In this document: positions 7,922 through 16,847 of the stretch, piece after piece
Position numbering within the stretch: the first letter of the stretch is position 1
Layout of the letters: each line of letters opens with the position of its first letter
NCBI RefSeq assembly: GCF_024436065.1
Contig: NZ_JANFNS010000004.1
Coordinates: 429,266 to 493,265 of the forward strand
DNA length: 64,000 bases
Direction: 5' to 3'
Source: Saccharibacillus sp. JS10
GTDB taxonomy: Bacteria; Bacillota; Bacilli; Paenibacillales; Paenibacillaceae
Position numbers and translations under genes: made by a program
The notes under the pieces: generated by a model
What the model was told of the DNA's origin: nothing
The model's input: the letters and a program-made list of their open reading frames with translations, nothing else
Database searches by the model: none

Positions 7922-9148
7922 ATGAAATCTAGCGGAATGAATAACGAACAGACGGTGATATGGAAACTTGGCAAGTTAAGTTCCACGAGGAACAATGATC
8001 AGGAACTTACTGAGTCGTTGAGCGAAGCAGCCAATCTGCTCGCTCAAGGCGAACTTGTCGCTTTTCCAACCGAAACGGTGTATGGATTAGGCGCAGATGC
8101 GCGTAATACCGAAGCGGTTGCCGGTATTTTTTCCGCGAAAGGACGTCCTTCGGATAACCCGCTGATCGTGCATATTGCCGATCGTGCTGTATTAAGTGAG
8201 TTTGTAGCGGAAGTATTGGAAGCTGACGAGAAGTTGATGGATGCTTTTTGGCCCGGGCCGCTGACGCTGGTGTTACCTGTGAAGCCGGGGGTCTTGTCTC
8301 CCAAAGTTACAGCGGGGCTGGATACGGTGGCGGTGCGTATGCCGGATCATCCGATTGCGTTAGCTTTGATTGCCGAGTCAGCTTGCCCGCTGGCAGCGCC
8401 GAGTGCGAATCGCTCCGGTCGTCCAAGCCCGACCACAGCCGAGCATGTATATGCCGATCTGAACGGACGAATACACGGGATCGTAGACGGCGGCGCGGCG
8501 GGAGTAGGCGTGGAATCGACAGTCGTTCGAACGAATGCTTCGGGCGAAGCAACTGTGCTGCGTCCCGGAGGCATTTCGATCGGAGAACTGAGTCAGGTGC
8601 TAGGGGCTTCCGTTAGAGAAGTGTCCGCTGATCATGGAAAAGACATAAATCCGGCGCAAGCAGTAAATGTAGAAGACACAGTTGAGACACTATCTGCTAC
8701 AGATGAACAGCAATTTCTCAAATCGACAGCAGAAGATACTTTGCAGAAAGCTGTTAACTTTGCCGAAGAAGCTCCTCGTTCACCGGGCATGAAATATACC
8801 CACTATGCACCAAGCGGAATGCTAGAAGTTTGCGTCGGCGATGAGCAAGAGGTCAAGCCAGAGATACAGAAGCGATTATCTGCGGCACGCGTTCGCGGAG
8901 AAAAGACAGGATTGCTTGTTTTCGACGAGCATCTTAAATCTTACGCGACATCAGCCGATGTGATTTTGTCTCTCGGTAGCAAACACGATTTGCGTGAAGC
9001 TGCGTCTCGATTGTACGCCGCGCTGCGCCGGTTCGACGATGAACAAACCACGTATATGCTTGCCGAAGGTTGCTCCGAAGACGGAATCGGTGCGGCAATC
9101 ATGAATCGAATGAGCAAAGCAGCTGGTGGCAAAGTCTATCATGTATGA
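7922..9148 (+). CDS. tsaC: L-threonylcarbamoyladenylate synthase (Sua5/YwlC)
   Basis: Makes threonylcarbamoyl-AMP from threonine, bicarbonate and ATP, the first step of t6A37 modification in ANN-decoding tRNAs. The YrdC domain (residues about 35-230) contains AFPTETVYGLGADA, the KGRPSDNPLIVHI nucleotide-binding block, WPGPLTLVL and APSANRSGRPSPT. A variable linker (about 235-285) leads to a C-terminal Sua5 domain (about 290-408) beginning SPGMKYTHYAPSG, so this is the long Sua5 form. The predicted start is ATG 7922 after AGAAGGG; the first ~30 residues are not conserved. The B. subtilis neighbour order ywlC-ywlE is kept except that the manganese exporter gene between them is missing. Confidence 0.94.
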   Translation: MKSSGMNNEQTVIWKLGKLSSTRNNDQELTESLSEAANLLAQGELVAFPTETVYGLGADARNTEAVAGIFSAKGRPSDNPLIVHIADRAVLSEFVAEVLEADEKLMDAFWPGPLTLVLPVKPGVLSPKVTAGLDTVAVRMPDHPIALALIAESACPLAAPSANRSGRPSPTTAEHVYADLNGRIHGIVDGGAAGVGVESTVVRTNASGEATVLRPGGISIGELSQVLGASVREVSADHGKDINPAQAVNVEDTVETLSATDEQQFLKSTAEDTLQKAVNFAEEAPRSPGMKYTHYAPSGMLEVCVGDEQEVKPEIQKRLSAARVRGEKTGLLVFDEHLKSYATSADVILSLGSKHDLREAASRLYAALRRFDDEQTTYMLAEGCSEDGIGAAIMNRMSKAAGGKVYHV

Positions 9149-9182
9149 TTGCATTACACTTTAAGCAAAGGAGACGGTTCGC

Positions 9183-9764
9183 TTGAAACATATTTTATTT
9201 GTATGCACGGGTAACACTTGCCGCAGCCCAATGGCAGAAGGCATGTTGCGGCAAATGGCAAAAGATCGGGGTATTCCTCTGGAAGTTCGTTCGGCAGGCG
9301 TAGCAGCATCTTGGGGCGTGCCGATCTCCCGTCATGCGGAAAGCGTCTTGCGCGATCATGAGATTCAAGAGCGGTTCACTTCTTCGCCGCTCGATCGAGA
9401 AGGTGTGGAGTGGGCAGATCTGATTTTGACCTTAACCACTTCGCATAAAAGCCATGTGCTGCGCCATTTTCCAGAAGCGGTTGAACGTGTCTATACACTC
9501 AAAGAATACGCCGAGAACGATCCTGAAATACTGGCAGATTTGCAAGAGCTGGATCAGTTGACGGCTTCTGTCGAATTGGCTTATGCACTTGGAGAACATA
9601 TGGATGCAAGAGTGCAAGAGCGAATCCATCAGCTACGCGGGCGGATTCCGGTATTTGATATTTCCGATCCGTTTGGCGGATCAAAACAAGATTACGAAGA
9701 GACAGCAGAAGAAATTCACACAGCGCTGAAGCGGCTGCTGGATAAGCTTGAAGATGAAGCATAA
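9183..9764 (+). CDS. ywlE: Protein arginine phosphatase (YwlE-like low-molecular-weight phosphatase)
   Basis: The N-terminal loop C8-T-G-N-T12-C-R-S-P matches the LMW phosphatase signature C-x5-R. A Thr at position 12 corresponds to B. subtilis YwlE Thr11, which gives phospho-arginine specificity and opposes the McsB arginine kinase. The general-acid motif DPFGGS is at about residues 160-165. At 193 residues it is about 40 longer than B. subtilis YwlE (150); the extra stretch lies between the LKEY segment and DPFGGS and is charged and helical-looking. The start is TTG 9183, 8 nt after AAAGGAGA. rpiB, which follows ywlE in B. subtilis, is absent. Confidence 0.9.
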   Translation: MKHILFVCTGNTCRSPMAEGMLRQMAKDRGIPLEVRSAGVAASWGVPISRHAESVLRDHEIQERFTSSPLDREGVEWADLILTLTTSHKSHVLRHFPEAVERVYTLKEYAENDPEILADLQELDQLTASVELAYALGEHMDARVQERIHQLRGRIPVFDISDPFGGSKQDYEETAEEIHTALKRLLDKLEDEA

Positions 9765-9770
9765 TTGCTG

Positions 9771-9799
9771 TTGATTTTTGTTCTTTCATGTCTTATGAT
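9771..9799 (+). promoter_or_regulatory. Sigma-A promoter for the ZTP riboswitch-ywlG-glyA unit
   Basis: TTGATT (9771-9776), a 17-nt spacer and TATGAT (9794-9799). The predicted start near 9806 lies just before the riboswitch P1 stem, which supports the call. Confidence 0.65.
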
Positions 9800-9814
9800 G
9801 GAGTGGAAATTGCA

Positions 9815-9890
9815 GGTCCGATGTAACTGGCGACGAGTGTGGGTGTAACCACGATGGAGCATCGGATTATCGGCCGGTCGCCTGGGCAAA
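9815..9890 (+). ncRNA. ZTP (pfl) riboswitch aptamer
   Basis: Senses ZTP/ZMP, the signal of 10-formyl-tetrahydrofolate shortage. The P1 stem is TCCGATG (9817-9823) with CATCGGA (9860-9866), perfect 7 bp. Next to it is the conserved AACTGGCG, then hairpin GTGG (9839-9842)/CCAC (9849-9852), then GGAG (9856-9859) before the P1 3' strand. The hallmark 3' domain CGCCTGGGC (9879-9887) follows; the family consensus is CCGCCTGGGC, so one base differs and P3 has one mismatch. A terminator sits directly after, so ligand binding should permit read-through into ywlG-glyA. Serine hydroxymethyltransferase is an established target class for this riboswitch. Confidence 0.87.
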
Positions 9891-9930
9891 GAGCAACTTC
9901 GCGTTTTTACGCGCGGTCGCTCTTTTTGTT
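9888..9930 (+). terminator. Riboswitch expression-platform terminator
   Basis: AAAGAGC (9888-9894) pairs with GCTCTTT (9919-9925), with inner CGCGT (9900-9904)/ACGCG (9909-9913), followed by TTTTTGTTTTTT. The 5' arm begins right after the aptamer's CCTGGGC, so aptamer folding and terminator folding can compete. Confidence 0.82.
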
Positions 9931-10045
9931 TTTTATGTAGGTAAGATCCCGCCTTCTGTCTTTTCTTTGCGACCGTTCAGCGTTATGATCGTGTTAGAAG
10001 AAAGCCGCAGTATTAAGCTTGCGGCATACAGAAGGAGTGGCGCAG

Positions 10046-10630
10046 ATGGAACAGACCCAAGAAGATTCGATTCGCTCACAAGTCACGCTTGCTGTTCGTG
10101 AATTGGCAGAGACAGCCGGATTAAAAGCAGGCAAAGTTCTTGTAGTCGGGACAAGTACAAGCGAAGTTGCCGGTCAACGGATCGGCACTTCGGGAGCTCT
10201 TGAAGTGGCTCAGTCGCTGCTTGCCGGAATCCGCGAAGTTCAAGCCGATTTTGGTTTCGATGTCGTGTATCAATGCTGCGAGCATTTGAATCGGGCACTT
10301 GTGATGGAACGCTCCGTCCTTGAGCGATTAGGGCTGCGCGAAGTCTCCGCAGTTCCGGTTCCAAAAGCAGGCGGCTCGATGGCTTCGGCGGCGTATACGT
10401 CGATGGAAGATCCGGCACTGGCTGAAAATATTGAAGCGCATGCCGGGCTAGACATCGGCGAGACGTTAATTGGGATGCACCTTCGCCGAGTAGCGGTTCC
10501 GCTAAGGCTTGCGGTACGCCAGATTGGTGCAGCGCGCGTTAATGCGGCATTGACTCGTCCACCGTTAATCGGCGGGGAACGAGCGGTATATCGATTGCCT
10601 GAAAAGCAAGATTCGACCTTTTGCGAATAA
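10046..10630 (+). CDS. ywlG: UPF0340/TIGR01440 family protein YwlG
   Basis: The 194-residue product matches the conserved but uncharacterised YwlG family. Recognisable blocks are VVGTSTSEVAGQRIGTSGA (about 30-48), CCEHLNRALV (about 80-89), VPVPKAGGSMASAAY and IGMHLRRVAVPLR with IGAARVNAALTRPPLIGG near the C-terminus. The start is ATG 10046, seven nt after AAGGAGTGG; an in-frame upstream extension lacks a ribosome-binding site. It lies downstream of the ZTP riboswitch and 42 nt before glyA, as in B. subtilis. That placement hints at a one-carbon or nucleotide role, but no biochemical function can be assigned. Confidence 0.88.
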   Translation: MEQTQEDSIRSQVTLAVRELAETAGLKAGKVLVVGTSTSEVAGQRIGTSGALEVAQSLLAGIREVQADFGFDVVYQCCEHLNRALVMERSVLERLGLREVSAVPVPKAGGSMASAAYTSMEDPALAENIEAHAGLDIGETLIGMHLRRVAVPLRLAVRQIGAARVNAALTRPPLIGGERAVYRLPEKQDSTFCE

Positions 10631-10672
10631 GGATCGACGACATTTTTTAAACCCAGGGAGGAATACGTTAAT

Positions 10673-11920
10673 ATGGAAAACTTGAGAAAAAGTGACCCAG
10701 CCGTACTGAAAGCAATGGGATTGGAACTGGATCGTCAAAAAGCGAACATTGAATTGATCGCATCCGAAAATATCGTCAGCGAAGCCGTTATCGAAGCGAT
10801 GGGCTCGGTGCTGACTAATAAATATGCCGAAGGTTATCCGGGCAAACGTTACTATGGCGGCTGCGAACATGTCGATATCGTCGAAAATTTGGCTCGCGAC
10901 CGTGCCAAAGAATTGTTCGGCGCCGAACACGTCAACGTACAACCTCACTCCGGCGCTCAAGCGAATATGGGCGTATACCTCGCTTCGCTCAAAGCCGGCG
11001 ATACCGTTCTTGGTATGAACTTGGCTCATGGCGGTCACTTGACGCATGGTAGCCCGGTTAATGCTTCGGGCATTTTGTATAACTTCGTGGCTTATGGTGT
11101 GCGTGAAGATAACTTCCGTATCGATTATGACGAAGTTCGCAAAACAGCGTTCAAACACCGTCCTCGTATGCTCGTTGCGGGTGCAAGTGCGTATCCGCGT
11201 ACGATCGATTTCGAAGCTTTGGCTTCGATCGCAAATGACGTAGGCGCTTTGTTCATGGTGGATATGGCGCATATCGCAGGTCTGGTTGCTGCGGGTCTGC
11301 ATCCATCGCCAGTTCCTCACGCACATTTTGTTACAACTACGACGCACAAAACGCTTCGTGGACCACGCGGAGGTATGATCTTATGCAAACAGCCTTGGGC
11401 ACAAGCGATCGACAAAGCGATGTTCCCAGGTACGCAAGGCGGACCTTTGATGCACGTGATCGCTTCGAAAGCTGTTGCTTTTGGCGAAGCGCTTGATCCG
11501 TCGTTCAAAGTGTACGCGCAAAACGTGATTGACAATGCCCGTGTATTGGCAGATACGTTGATCGCGGAAGGCATCGATATCGTATCGGGCGGAACGGACA
11601 ACCACTTGATGTTGGTTGATACTCGCGGCGTTGGCATTACAGGTAAAGAAGCGGAGCATGTTCTTGACTCTGTAGGCATCACTGTAAATAAAAACGCGAT
11701 TCCTTTCGATACAACAAGCCCGTTCATCACTAGCGGTATTCGTCTGGGTACACCTGCTGCAACTTCGCGCGGAATGGATCAAGATGCAATGAAGTCGATC
11801 GGACAAATTATCGCTTCCGTTTTGAAAGCTCCGAAAGACGAAGCGGTATTGAGCAAAGCACGCGCGAATGTCAAAGAATTGACAGACAACTTCCCGCTTT
11901 ACCCAACACTGCAATACTAA
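10673..11920 (+). CDS. glyA: Serine hydroxymethyltransferase
   Basis: PLP enzyme interconverting serine and glycine while charging tetrahydrofolate to 5,10-methylene-THF; the main one-carbon source for purines, thymidylate and methionine. The 415-residue protein shows [18 protein letters not shown] (about 51-68), the PLP-lysine segment [15 protein letters not shown] with Lys about 226, and [15 protein letters not shown] near the C-terminus. The ribosome-binding site is AGGGAGG. Expression should respond to ZTP through the riboswitch upstream of ywlG. A strong terminator ends the unit. Length and motifs are fully typical. Confidence 0.97.
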   Translation: MENLRKSDPAVLKAMGLELDRQKANIELIASENIVSEAVIEAMGSVLTNKYAEGYPGKRYYGGCEHVDIVENLARDRAKELFGAEHVNVQPHSGAQANMGVYLASLKAGDTVLGMNLAHGGHLTHGSPVNASGILYNFVAYGVREDNFRIDYDEVRKTAFKHRPRMLVAGASAYPRTIDFEALASIANDVGALFMVDMAHIAGLVAAGLHPSPVPHAHFVTTTTHKTLRGPRGGMILCKQPWAQAIDKAMFPGTQGGPLMHVIASKAVAFGEALDPSFKVYAQNVIDNARVLADTLIAEGIDIVSGGTDNHLMLVDTRGVGITGKEAEHVLDSVGITVNKNAIPFDTTSPFITSGIRLGTPAATSRGMDQDAMKSIGQIIASVLKAPKDEAVLSKARANVKELTDNFPLYPTLQY

Positions 11921-11948
11921 TTTTTAGAAAAAAGTCATTGATTTGTCG

Positions 11949-11980
11949 AACCCTCCGATTTTTGTGATCGGGGGGTTTTT
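11949..11980 (+). terminator. Terminator after glyA
   Basis: AACCCTCCGAT (11949-11959) pairs with ATCGGGGGGTT (11967-11977) through one G-T pair, then a T tract. Confidence 0.85.
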
Positions 11981-12065
11981 CTATGCGAAAAAGGGTAGAA
12001 AAACAAGCTTAAGTTAAATTTGTGTCGAACGCGATGCAGCGGGTGCAAGAGGGGCTTTGTAATGC

Positions 12066-12071
12066 TATAAT
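12066..12071 (+). promoter_or_regulatory. Candidate extended -10 promoter for upp
   Basis: TATAAT preceded by TGC (extended -10) lies about 140 nt before upp. The -35 region (GTGCAA at 17 nt) is weak, as extended -10 promoters tolerate. Confidence 0.5.
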
Positions 12072-12213
12072 GAACAAGATTTACGGTGAACTGCCGACTG
12101 TGGGAGATTAAAATGCCGCATACAGGAAAGCGCCGCATAAGGAATTCGAAAATATACATCAGAATAACGGACTCCGATCAGCGGAGCCGAATTAGGTACG
12201 GAGGGAAAAAATT

Positions 12214-12843
12214 ATGAGTAAATTAGTGATTTGCGATCATCCGCTTATCCAACACAAACTGACATTTATCCGCGATGTGAACACGAACACGAAAGATTTT
12301 AGAGAATTGGTAGACGAAGTGGCAACCCTAATGGCGTATGAAATTACACGTGAAGTGCCTTTAGAATCGATCCCGGTAGAAACGCCTGTTACCCAAACCG
12401 AAGGCAAAGTGATTTCCGGTCGGATGTTGGGTCTGGTTCCGATCTTGCGTGCAGGTCTGGGTATGCTGGACGGCGTCTTGAAGTTGCTTCCGGCAGCAAA
12501 AGTCGGACACGTCGGTCTGTTCCGCGATCCGCATACCCTGCAACCGGTGGAATACTACGTGAAGCTTCCAACAGACGTTCAAGAGCGCGAATTGATTGTG
12601 ATCGATCCGATGCTGGCGACAGGCGGTTCGGCAATTGCAGCGATCGATGTACTGAAAAAACGCGGTTGTACGCAAATTAAAATGATGAACTTGATCGCAG
12701 CGCCGGAAGGTGTGAAAGCGGTACAAGACGCTCACCCGGACGTAGATATCTATGTTGCGGCATTGGACGAAAAGTTAGACGAGCACGGTTATATCGTTCC
12801 AGGTCTTGGCGATGCAGGCGACCGTCTATACGGCACGAAATAA
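12214..12843 (+). CDS. upp: Uracil phosphoribosyltransferase
   Basis: Pyrimidine salvage enzyme making UMP from uracil and PRPP in the cytoplasm. The 209-residue length is exactly that of the family. Motifs seen: the PRPP-binding [11 protein letters not shown] (about 129-139), [11 protein letters not shown] (about 71-81) and the uracil-binding C-terminal [19 protein letters not shown] 12214 is preceded by GGAGGG. It follows glyA, the B. subtilis order. The 230-nt upstream region carries an extended -10 but no PyrR-binding leader that I can recognise. Confidence 0.97.
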   Translation: MSKLVICDHPLIQHKLTFIRDVNTNTKDFRELVDEVATLMAYEITREVPLESIPVETPVTQTEGKVISGRMLGLVPILRAGLGMLDGVLKLLPAAKVGHVGLFRDPHTLQPVEYYVKLPTDVQERELIVIDPMLATGGSAIAAIDVLKKRGCTQIKMMNLIAAPEGVKAVQDAHPDVDIYVAALDEKLDEHGYIVPGLGDAGDRLYGTK

Positions 12844-12940
12844 ATAACGATTATATTATAATGAAGGAATTAAATTTTACGGCAGTCGTTTAGGCTTGTA
12901 AAAGAACGGATAGCAAGCGGAAAAGTGAGGGAATCTACAA

Positions 12941-14095
12941 ATGAAAAAAATTAAAGTCATGACGATTTTCGGCGTGCGCCCAGAAGCGATCAAAATGGCA
13001 CCGCTGATTCTCGAATTGGAAAAACATCCCGATCAGATCGAATCGATCGTTTGCGTAACCGCGCAGCATCGTCAGATGTTGGATCAAGTGTTGGAAGTGT
13101 TCAAAATCACACCGGATTACGATCTGGACGTGATGAAAGACCGTCAGACCCTGAATGAAATTTCGGTGCGCGTGCTTCAAGGATTAGAGCCTGTGCTTCG
13201 CGAAGCACAACCGGATATCGTATTGGTACACGGTGACACGCTGACGACATTCTTGGCGAGCTATTCGGCATTTATGCAACAGATCAAAGTCGGTCACGTT
13301 GAAGCAGGGCTTCGGACATGGAACAAGCTTTCTCCGTATCCGGAAGAAATGAACCGTCAACTGACAGGCGTCTTGGCTGATCTACATTTTGCGCCAACGT
13401 CTTGGTCTTCAGGCAACCTTGAAAAAGAGAATAAATCGAAATCAACCATCTTTGTCACAGGCAACACCGTTACCGATGTGTTTCAATATACGGTACAGCC
13501 GGATTACACGCATCCAGTCTTGGATTGGGCAAAAGGCAAACGCCTAATATTGATGACCGCACATCGCCGCGAGTCGCAAGGCGAACCGCATCGTAACATT
13601 TTCCGAGCGGTGAAACGGATTGCCGACGAGTTCGAAGATGTAGCGATTGTGTATCCGGTGCATCCAAGCCCGGCAGTCAAAGAGCCTGCTCACGAAATTT
13701 TGGGCAATCACCCACGTATTTCGTTGATTGATCCGCTTGATGTCGTGGATCTGCACAACTTCTATCCGCATACGCATATGATTTTGACCGATTCCGGCGG
13801 TATGCAAGAAGAAGCACCTTCGTTCGGTGTTCCGGTACTTGTGCTGCGTGATACGACGGAACGTCCAGAAGGTGTAGAAGCGGGAACGCTTGAACTTGTA
13901 GGTACTGAAGAAGAACAGGTGTATACAAGAACCCGGGCATTGCTTAGCGACAGCGTTTTGTATGACTCGATGAGCCGCGCTGCCAATCCTTACGGAGATG
14001 GAAAAGCTTCACAGCGTATTGTCAAAGCTATTCTTCACAGTTTTGGATTTGAAGAAAGCCGCCCAGAAGATTTTCACACAATAGACACAAATTAA
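12941..14095 (+). CDS. mnaA: UDP-N-acetylglucosamine 2-epimerase (non-hydrolysing)
   Basis: Converts UDP-GlcNAc to UDP-ManNAc, the donor needed for the linkage unit of teichoic acids and secondary cell-wall polymers. The 384-residue protein has FGVRPEAIKMAPLI (about 7-20), VHGDTLT, VGHVEAGLRT with YPEEMNR, MTAHRRESQGEP (about 204-215), TDSGGMQEEAP and a typical C-terminus. These identify the WecB/MnaA fold and active site. The start is ATG 12941 with GTGAGGG upstream. Its product would feed the TagA-type transferase encoded at 33004-33771, connecting it to the S-layer anchoring system. It also appears next to upp and atp in related Bacillales. Confidence 0.95.
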   Translation: MKKIKVMTIFGVRPEAIKMAPLILELEKHPDQIESIVCVTAQHRQMLDQVLEVFKITPDYDLDVMKDRQTLNEISVRVLQGLEPVLREAQPDIVLVHGDTLTTFLASYSAFMQQIKVGHVEAGLRTWNKLSPYPEEMNRQLTGVLADLHFAPTSWSSGNLEKENKSKSTIFVTGNTVTDVFQYTVQPDYTHPVLDWAKGKRLILMTAHRRESQGEPHRNIFRAVKRIADEFEDVAIVYPVHPSPAVKEPAHEILGNHPRISLIDPLDVVDLHNFYPHTHMILTDSGGMQEEAPSFGVPVLVLRDTTERPEGVEAGTLELVGTEEEQVYTRTRALLSDSVLYDSMSRAANPYGDGKASQRIVKAILHSFGFEESRPEDFHTIDTN

Positions 14096-14368
14096 AGCGA
14101 ACTTGCATTGTGGTTAACTAGGGAAACAGTATACAGTATAGCTGTACGGTTGATACGCTTTCACAAGTGTGTCTATGTTCACGTCCAACCATCGTCGAGA
14201 CTTTTCAAAAACTTCGGATTTTGTCCGAGAAGATGAAAAGAAGCAATCATTTTCCATGCAAAAACCATGAAAATTTCAAGAATTTTTCTTTTAAAGAAAA
14301 AGTTCTATGAATTGACAATAACTCTTTCTGTTCAGTAAAATGAATGGGGATTATGAGGTTAACAAGCG
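14096..14368. other. Intergenic region between mnaA and the ATP synthase operon
   Basis: It contains a long imperfect hairpin, CTTTTCA (14201-14207) with TGAAAAG (14234-14240) and inner CTTCGGA/TCCGAGAAG. No T-run follows immediately, so it is not a clear intrinsic terminator. The atp promoter lies at 14312-14341. Nothing else is recognisable. Confidence 0.5.
14312..14341 (+). promoter_or_regulatory. Sigma-A promoter of the atp operon
   Basis: Perfect TTGACA (14312-14317), an 18-nt spacer and TAAAAT (14336-14341). It is 28 nt before the first gene of the ATP synthase operon. Confidence 0.75.
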
Positions 14369-14611
14369 ATGAATAAACAGGAGAAACAAGCTCCTACTTC
14401 AAGTGCTTGGAAAGCCGTGGGACTTGTAGGTGCGATTGGGATCGACCTTGCGGTTTTTACGTTAGTCGGATTTCTCTTTGGGCGCTGGATGGACGAAAAG
14501 ATGGGTGGTTCCGGTTTGTGGGTCGGGCTAGGTGTGTTGATTGGCCTTGTACTCGGAGCAATCGGCATTTACGTCCTCGTTCGTAAAGTCTTGGAGGGAA
14601 GCAATGAGTGA
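14369..14611 (+). CDS. AtpZ/AtpI-family small membrane protein
   Basis: An 80-residue protein with two predicted membrane helices (about 15-36 and 46-70) separated by a loop FGRWMDEKMGG. This D/E-containing hairpin and the position just before atpI match the AtpZ/AtpI (AtpQ/AtpR-like) family thought to help assembly or Mg/Ca handling of F-ATPases. The ribosome-binding site is weak (TATGAGG). Its stop overlaps the atpI start by 8 nt. It is the first gene of the atp operon. The family is clear; the exact role is not established from sequence. Confidence 0.8.
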   Translation: MNKQEKQAPTSSAWKAVGLVGAIGIDLAVFTLVGFLFGRWMDEKMGGSGLWVGLGVLIGLVLGAIGIYVLVRKVLEGSNE

Positions 14612-15059
14612 ATTACCGAAGTACATGCGTTGGCTAACGCGCGTGACATACATAATGCTGGCGATTGGAGCGGTATGGATGCTGATTGCTCCGCACCATC
14701 ATCCGATATTGCTAGGCATCGTTTTCGGAGTCAGTATTAGTTGTATGAGCGCGTATTATCTAGGATACAGAGTTAGGAAAATCACCGATGCGGCTGCCGA
14801 AGGGCGAAAGTTCCGTGGGGGGCTCGGTTTTTCCTGGCGTGCAATTGCGGCGATTGCGGCTGTTGTAGTCGCGATCGAATTTCCGCATGAAGTAAACTTG
14901 CAAGCGCTACTCTCGTGTCTCGTGATCGCCCCGTTCATTTTGCTGATCTTTGGGATTGTGTTCAATCTCAAAGAAAGCAAAGCGGAAACGGCTCGTTTCG
15001 AACAGAAGCGTCTGGAAAAAGAAAGATTAGCTGCAGAAAGGGGTGAAAAAGATGCATGA
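14604..15059 (+). CDS. atpI: ATP synthase protein I
   Basis: A 151-residue membrane protein with four hydrophobic segments (about 10-30, 33-52, 74-92 and 97-117) and a highly charged Lys/Glu tail. AtpI assists c-ring assembly but is not part of the finished enzyme. ATG 14604 is chosen because TTGGAGGGAA lies 6 nt upstream; longer in-frame starts lie inside the preceding gene and lack conservation. The end overlaps atpB by 8 nt. Sequence conservation in this family is low, so the call depends on topology and position at the head of the operon. Confidence 0.82.
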   Translation: MSELPKYMRWLTRVTYIMLAIGAVWMLIAPHHHPILLGIVFGVSISCMSAYYLGYRVRKITDAAAEGRKFRGGLGFSWRAIAAIAAVVVAIEFPHEVNLQALLSCLVIAPFILLIFGIVFNLKESKAETARFEQKRLEKERLAAERGEKDA

Positions 15060-15867
15060 AGCTCCCATAATCGAACTTGGAGGAATTCCGTTCGACCTTT
15101 CGATCATCACGATGTTGATTGTAAGCTGTCTCGTTGTGTTCCTTCTCGCTAAGTTTGCAACTCGCAATCTGTCGGTTGAAAATCCAGGCAAACTTCAGAA
15201 CTTTATGGAGTGGGTCATCGAATTCGTTCAGAACCAAATCGCGGGTACGATGGATTTGAAAAAAGGCAAACCATTTATCACTTTAGGCGTGACATTGATT
15301 ATGTTTATCTTTGTCAGCAACATGCTAGGGCTTCCATTCGGTATTGTATTCGGGTACGAGCATGCTGGAGATGCAACAATCTTCGGTCAACCTATCGTAT
15401 CAGTTGTGGATGCGTTTAACGCTGCGGCTGCCGCAGGAAATGAAGATCCGCATATCGAAGTTGCGTTCTGGAAATCGCCTACAGCCGATGTCTCTGTCAC
15501 AATGACGCTTGCCGCAATCGTATTTTTCATGGTTCACTATTTGGGAATCAAGAAAAACACGAAGTCGTACTTCAAGCACTATCTGGAGCCGTATCCGGTA
15601 TTCCTACCAATCAACTTGATCGAGCAATTCTCTAGCTTGCTGACGCATGGTATGCGTCTCTACGGTAATATCTTTGCCGGCGAGGTATTGATTAGCGTGA
15701 TCTTGAAATTGGCTGCTGTCAATGTTGTTGGTGCAATCGCTTCGATTCCGCTGATGATGGTATGGCAAGGATTTAGTATTTTCGTCGGTGCCATTCAAGC
15801 GTTCGTCTTTATGATTCTGGCTATGGTATACATATCTCAGAAAATCGACACGCACGAAGAACACTAG
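15052..15867 (+). CDS. atpB: ATP synthase subunit a (Fo)
   Basis: Proton-channel subunit of the Fo motor. The 271-residue protein has five to six membrane helices and the essential arginine in SSLLTHGMRLYGNIFAGEV (about residues 195-213), in the helix facing the c-ring. ATG 15052 follows AAAGGGGTG with 8-nt spacing; a GTG at 15043 in the same frame overlaps that ribosome-binding site and is less likely. It precedes the c subunit by 111 nt. Confidence 0.96.
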   Translation: MHEAPIIELGGIPFDLSIITMLIVSCLVVFLLAKFATRNLSVENPGKLQNFMEWVIEFVQNQIAGTMDLKKGKPFITLGVTLIMFIFVSNMLGLPFGIVFGYEHAGDATIFGQPIVSVVDAFNAAAAAGNEDPHIEVAFWKSPTADVSVTMTLAAIVFFMVHYLGIKKNTKSYFKHYLEPYPVFLPINLIEQFSSLLTHGMRLYGNIFAGEVLISVILKLAAVNVVGAIASIPLMMVWQGFSIFVGAIQAFVFMILAMVYISQKIDTHEEH

Positions 15868-15942
15868 TCGGGTAATAGGCACGCTGAACATCGAGTCATA
15901 GGTTTGGCTACAGGTTACATAGGTGGTCCGAACTGACTATAA

Positions 15943-16203
<261 letters not shown>

Positions 16204-16361
16204 TTTTTTTCGGAACGTACAATTCGGCGGGGATGGCAGCAGCCTCCACGCCTTCTTTTTGAACTGATTGGACTGTGCTCGTTTTCTCTGCTCACTCGAA
16301 GAAAGTAGAGAAACGAATACGATATATGAACGATCAACAAGTCTGGAAAGGAGTGACCTGA

Positions 16362-16847
16362 GTGCATTTTGTATGGACTTCTACAGTGATCACGCTGATC
16401 GCGTTTGTCGTTCTCTACCTGCTGCTCAATCGTTATGCAATTGGACCTTTGATGTCGGTCATGGAGAAACGCCGCGAGATGGTACTTAGTCAATTGAATG
16501 AAGCTTCTGCTACACGTGAAGAAGCTGCCGCTTACGTAGAACAACAAAAAGAAGCGCTGCAACAAGCGCGTAAAGATGCTTACGATATTATTGAGCAATC
16601 CAGACAGACGAGCAGCAAGCAAGCTGATCAACTGATTGCCCAAGCGAAAGACGAATCGACACGCTTGAAAGATGAAGCACTTCGAGACATCGAAAGTGAA
16701 AAGAACAAAGCGATGGCTGCACTTCGCGGCGAAGTTGGACGCGTATCGGTACAAATCGCATCCAAGCTCATCGAAAAAGAGATCGACGAAAAATCAAATG
16801 AAGGCCTGGTTGATCAGTACTTGAAAGACGTAGGTACGAAATCATGA
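16362..16847 (+). CDS. atpF: ATP synthase subunit b (Fo)
   Basis: Peripheral stalk subunit: one N-terminal membrane helix (about 5-25) followed by a long charged coiled coil with heptad-like Ala/Gln/Glu patterns. The 161-residue length is usual. The start is GTG 16362, nine nt after AAAGGAGTG. The gene ends in an ATGA overlap with atpH, so the two stalk subunits are translationally coupled. The 158-nt gap after atpE is longer than elsewhere in the operon and shows no clear terminator. Confidence 0.95.
   Translation: MHFVWTSTVITLIAFVVLYLLLNRYAIGPLMSVMEKRREMVLSQLNEASATREEAAAYVEQQKEALQQARKDAYDIIEQSRQTSSKQADQLIAQAKDESTRLKDEALRDIESEKNKAMAALRGEVGRVSVQIASKLIEKEIDEKSNEGLVDQYLKDVGTKS

Noticed and set aside
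9815..9930. T-box or glycine riboswitch before ywlG-glyA
   Set aside because: No T-box GGTGGNACC motif and no tandem glycine aptamer; the elements fit the ZTP class instead.
12072..12213. PyrR-type attenuator before upp
   Set aside because: No terminator/antiterminator pair or PyrR-binding loop could be found between the promoter and upp.
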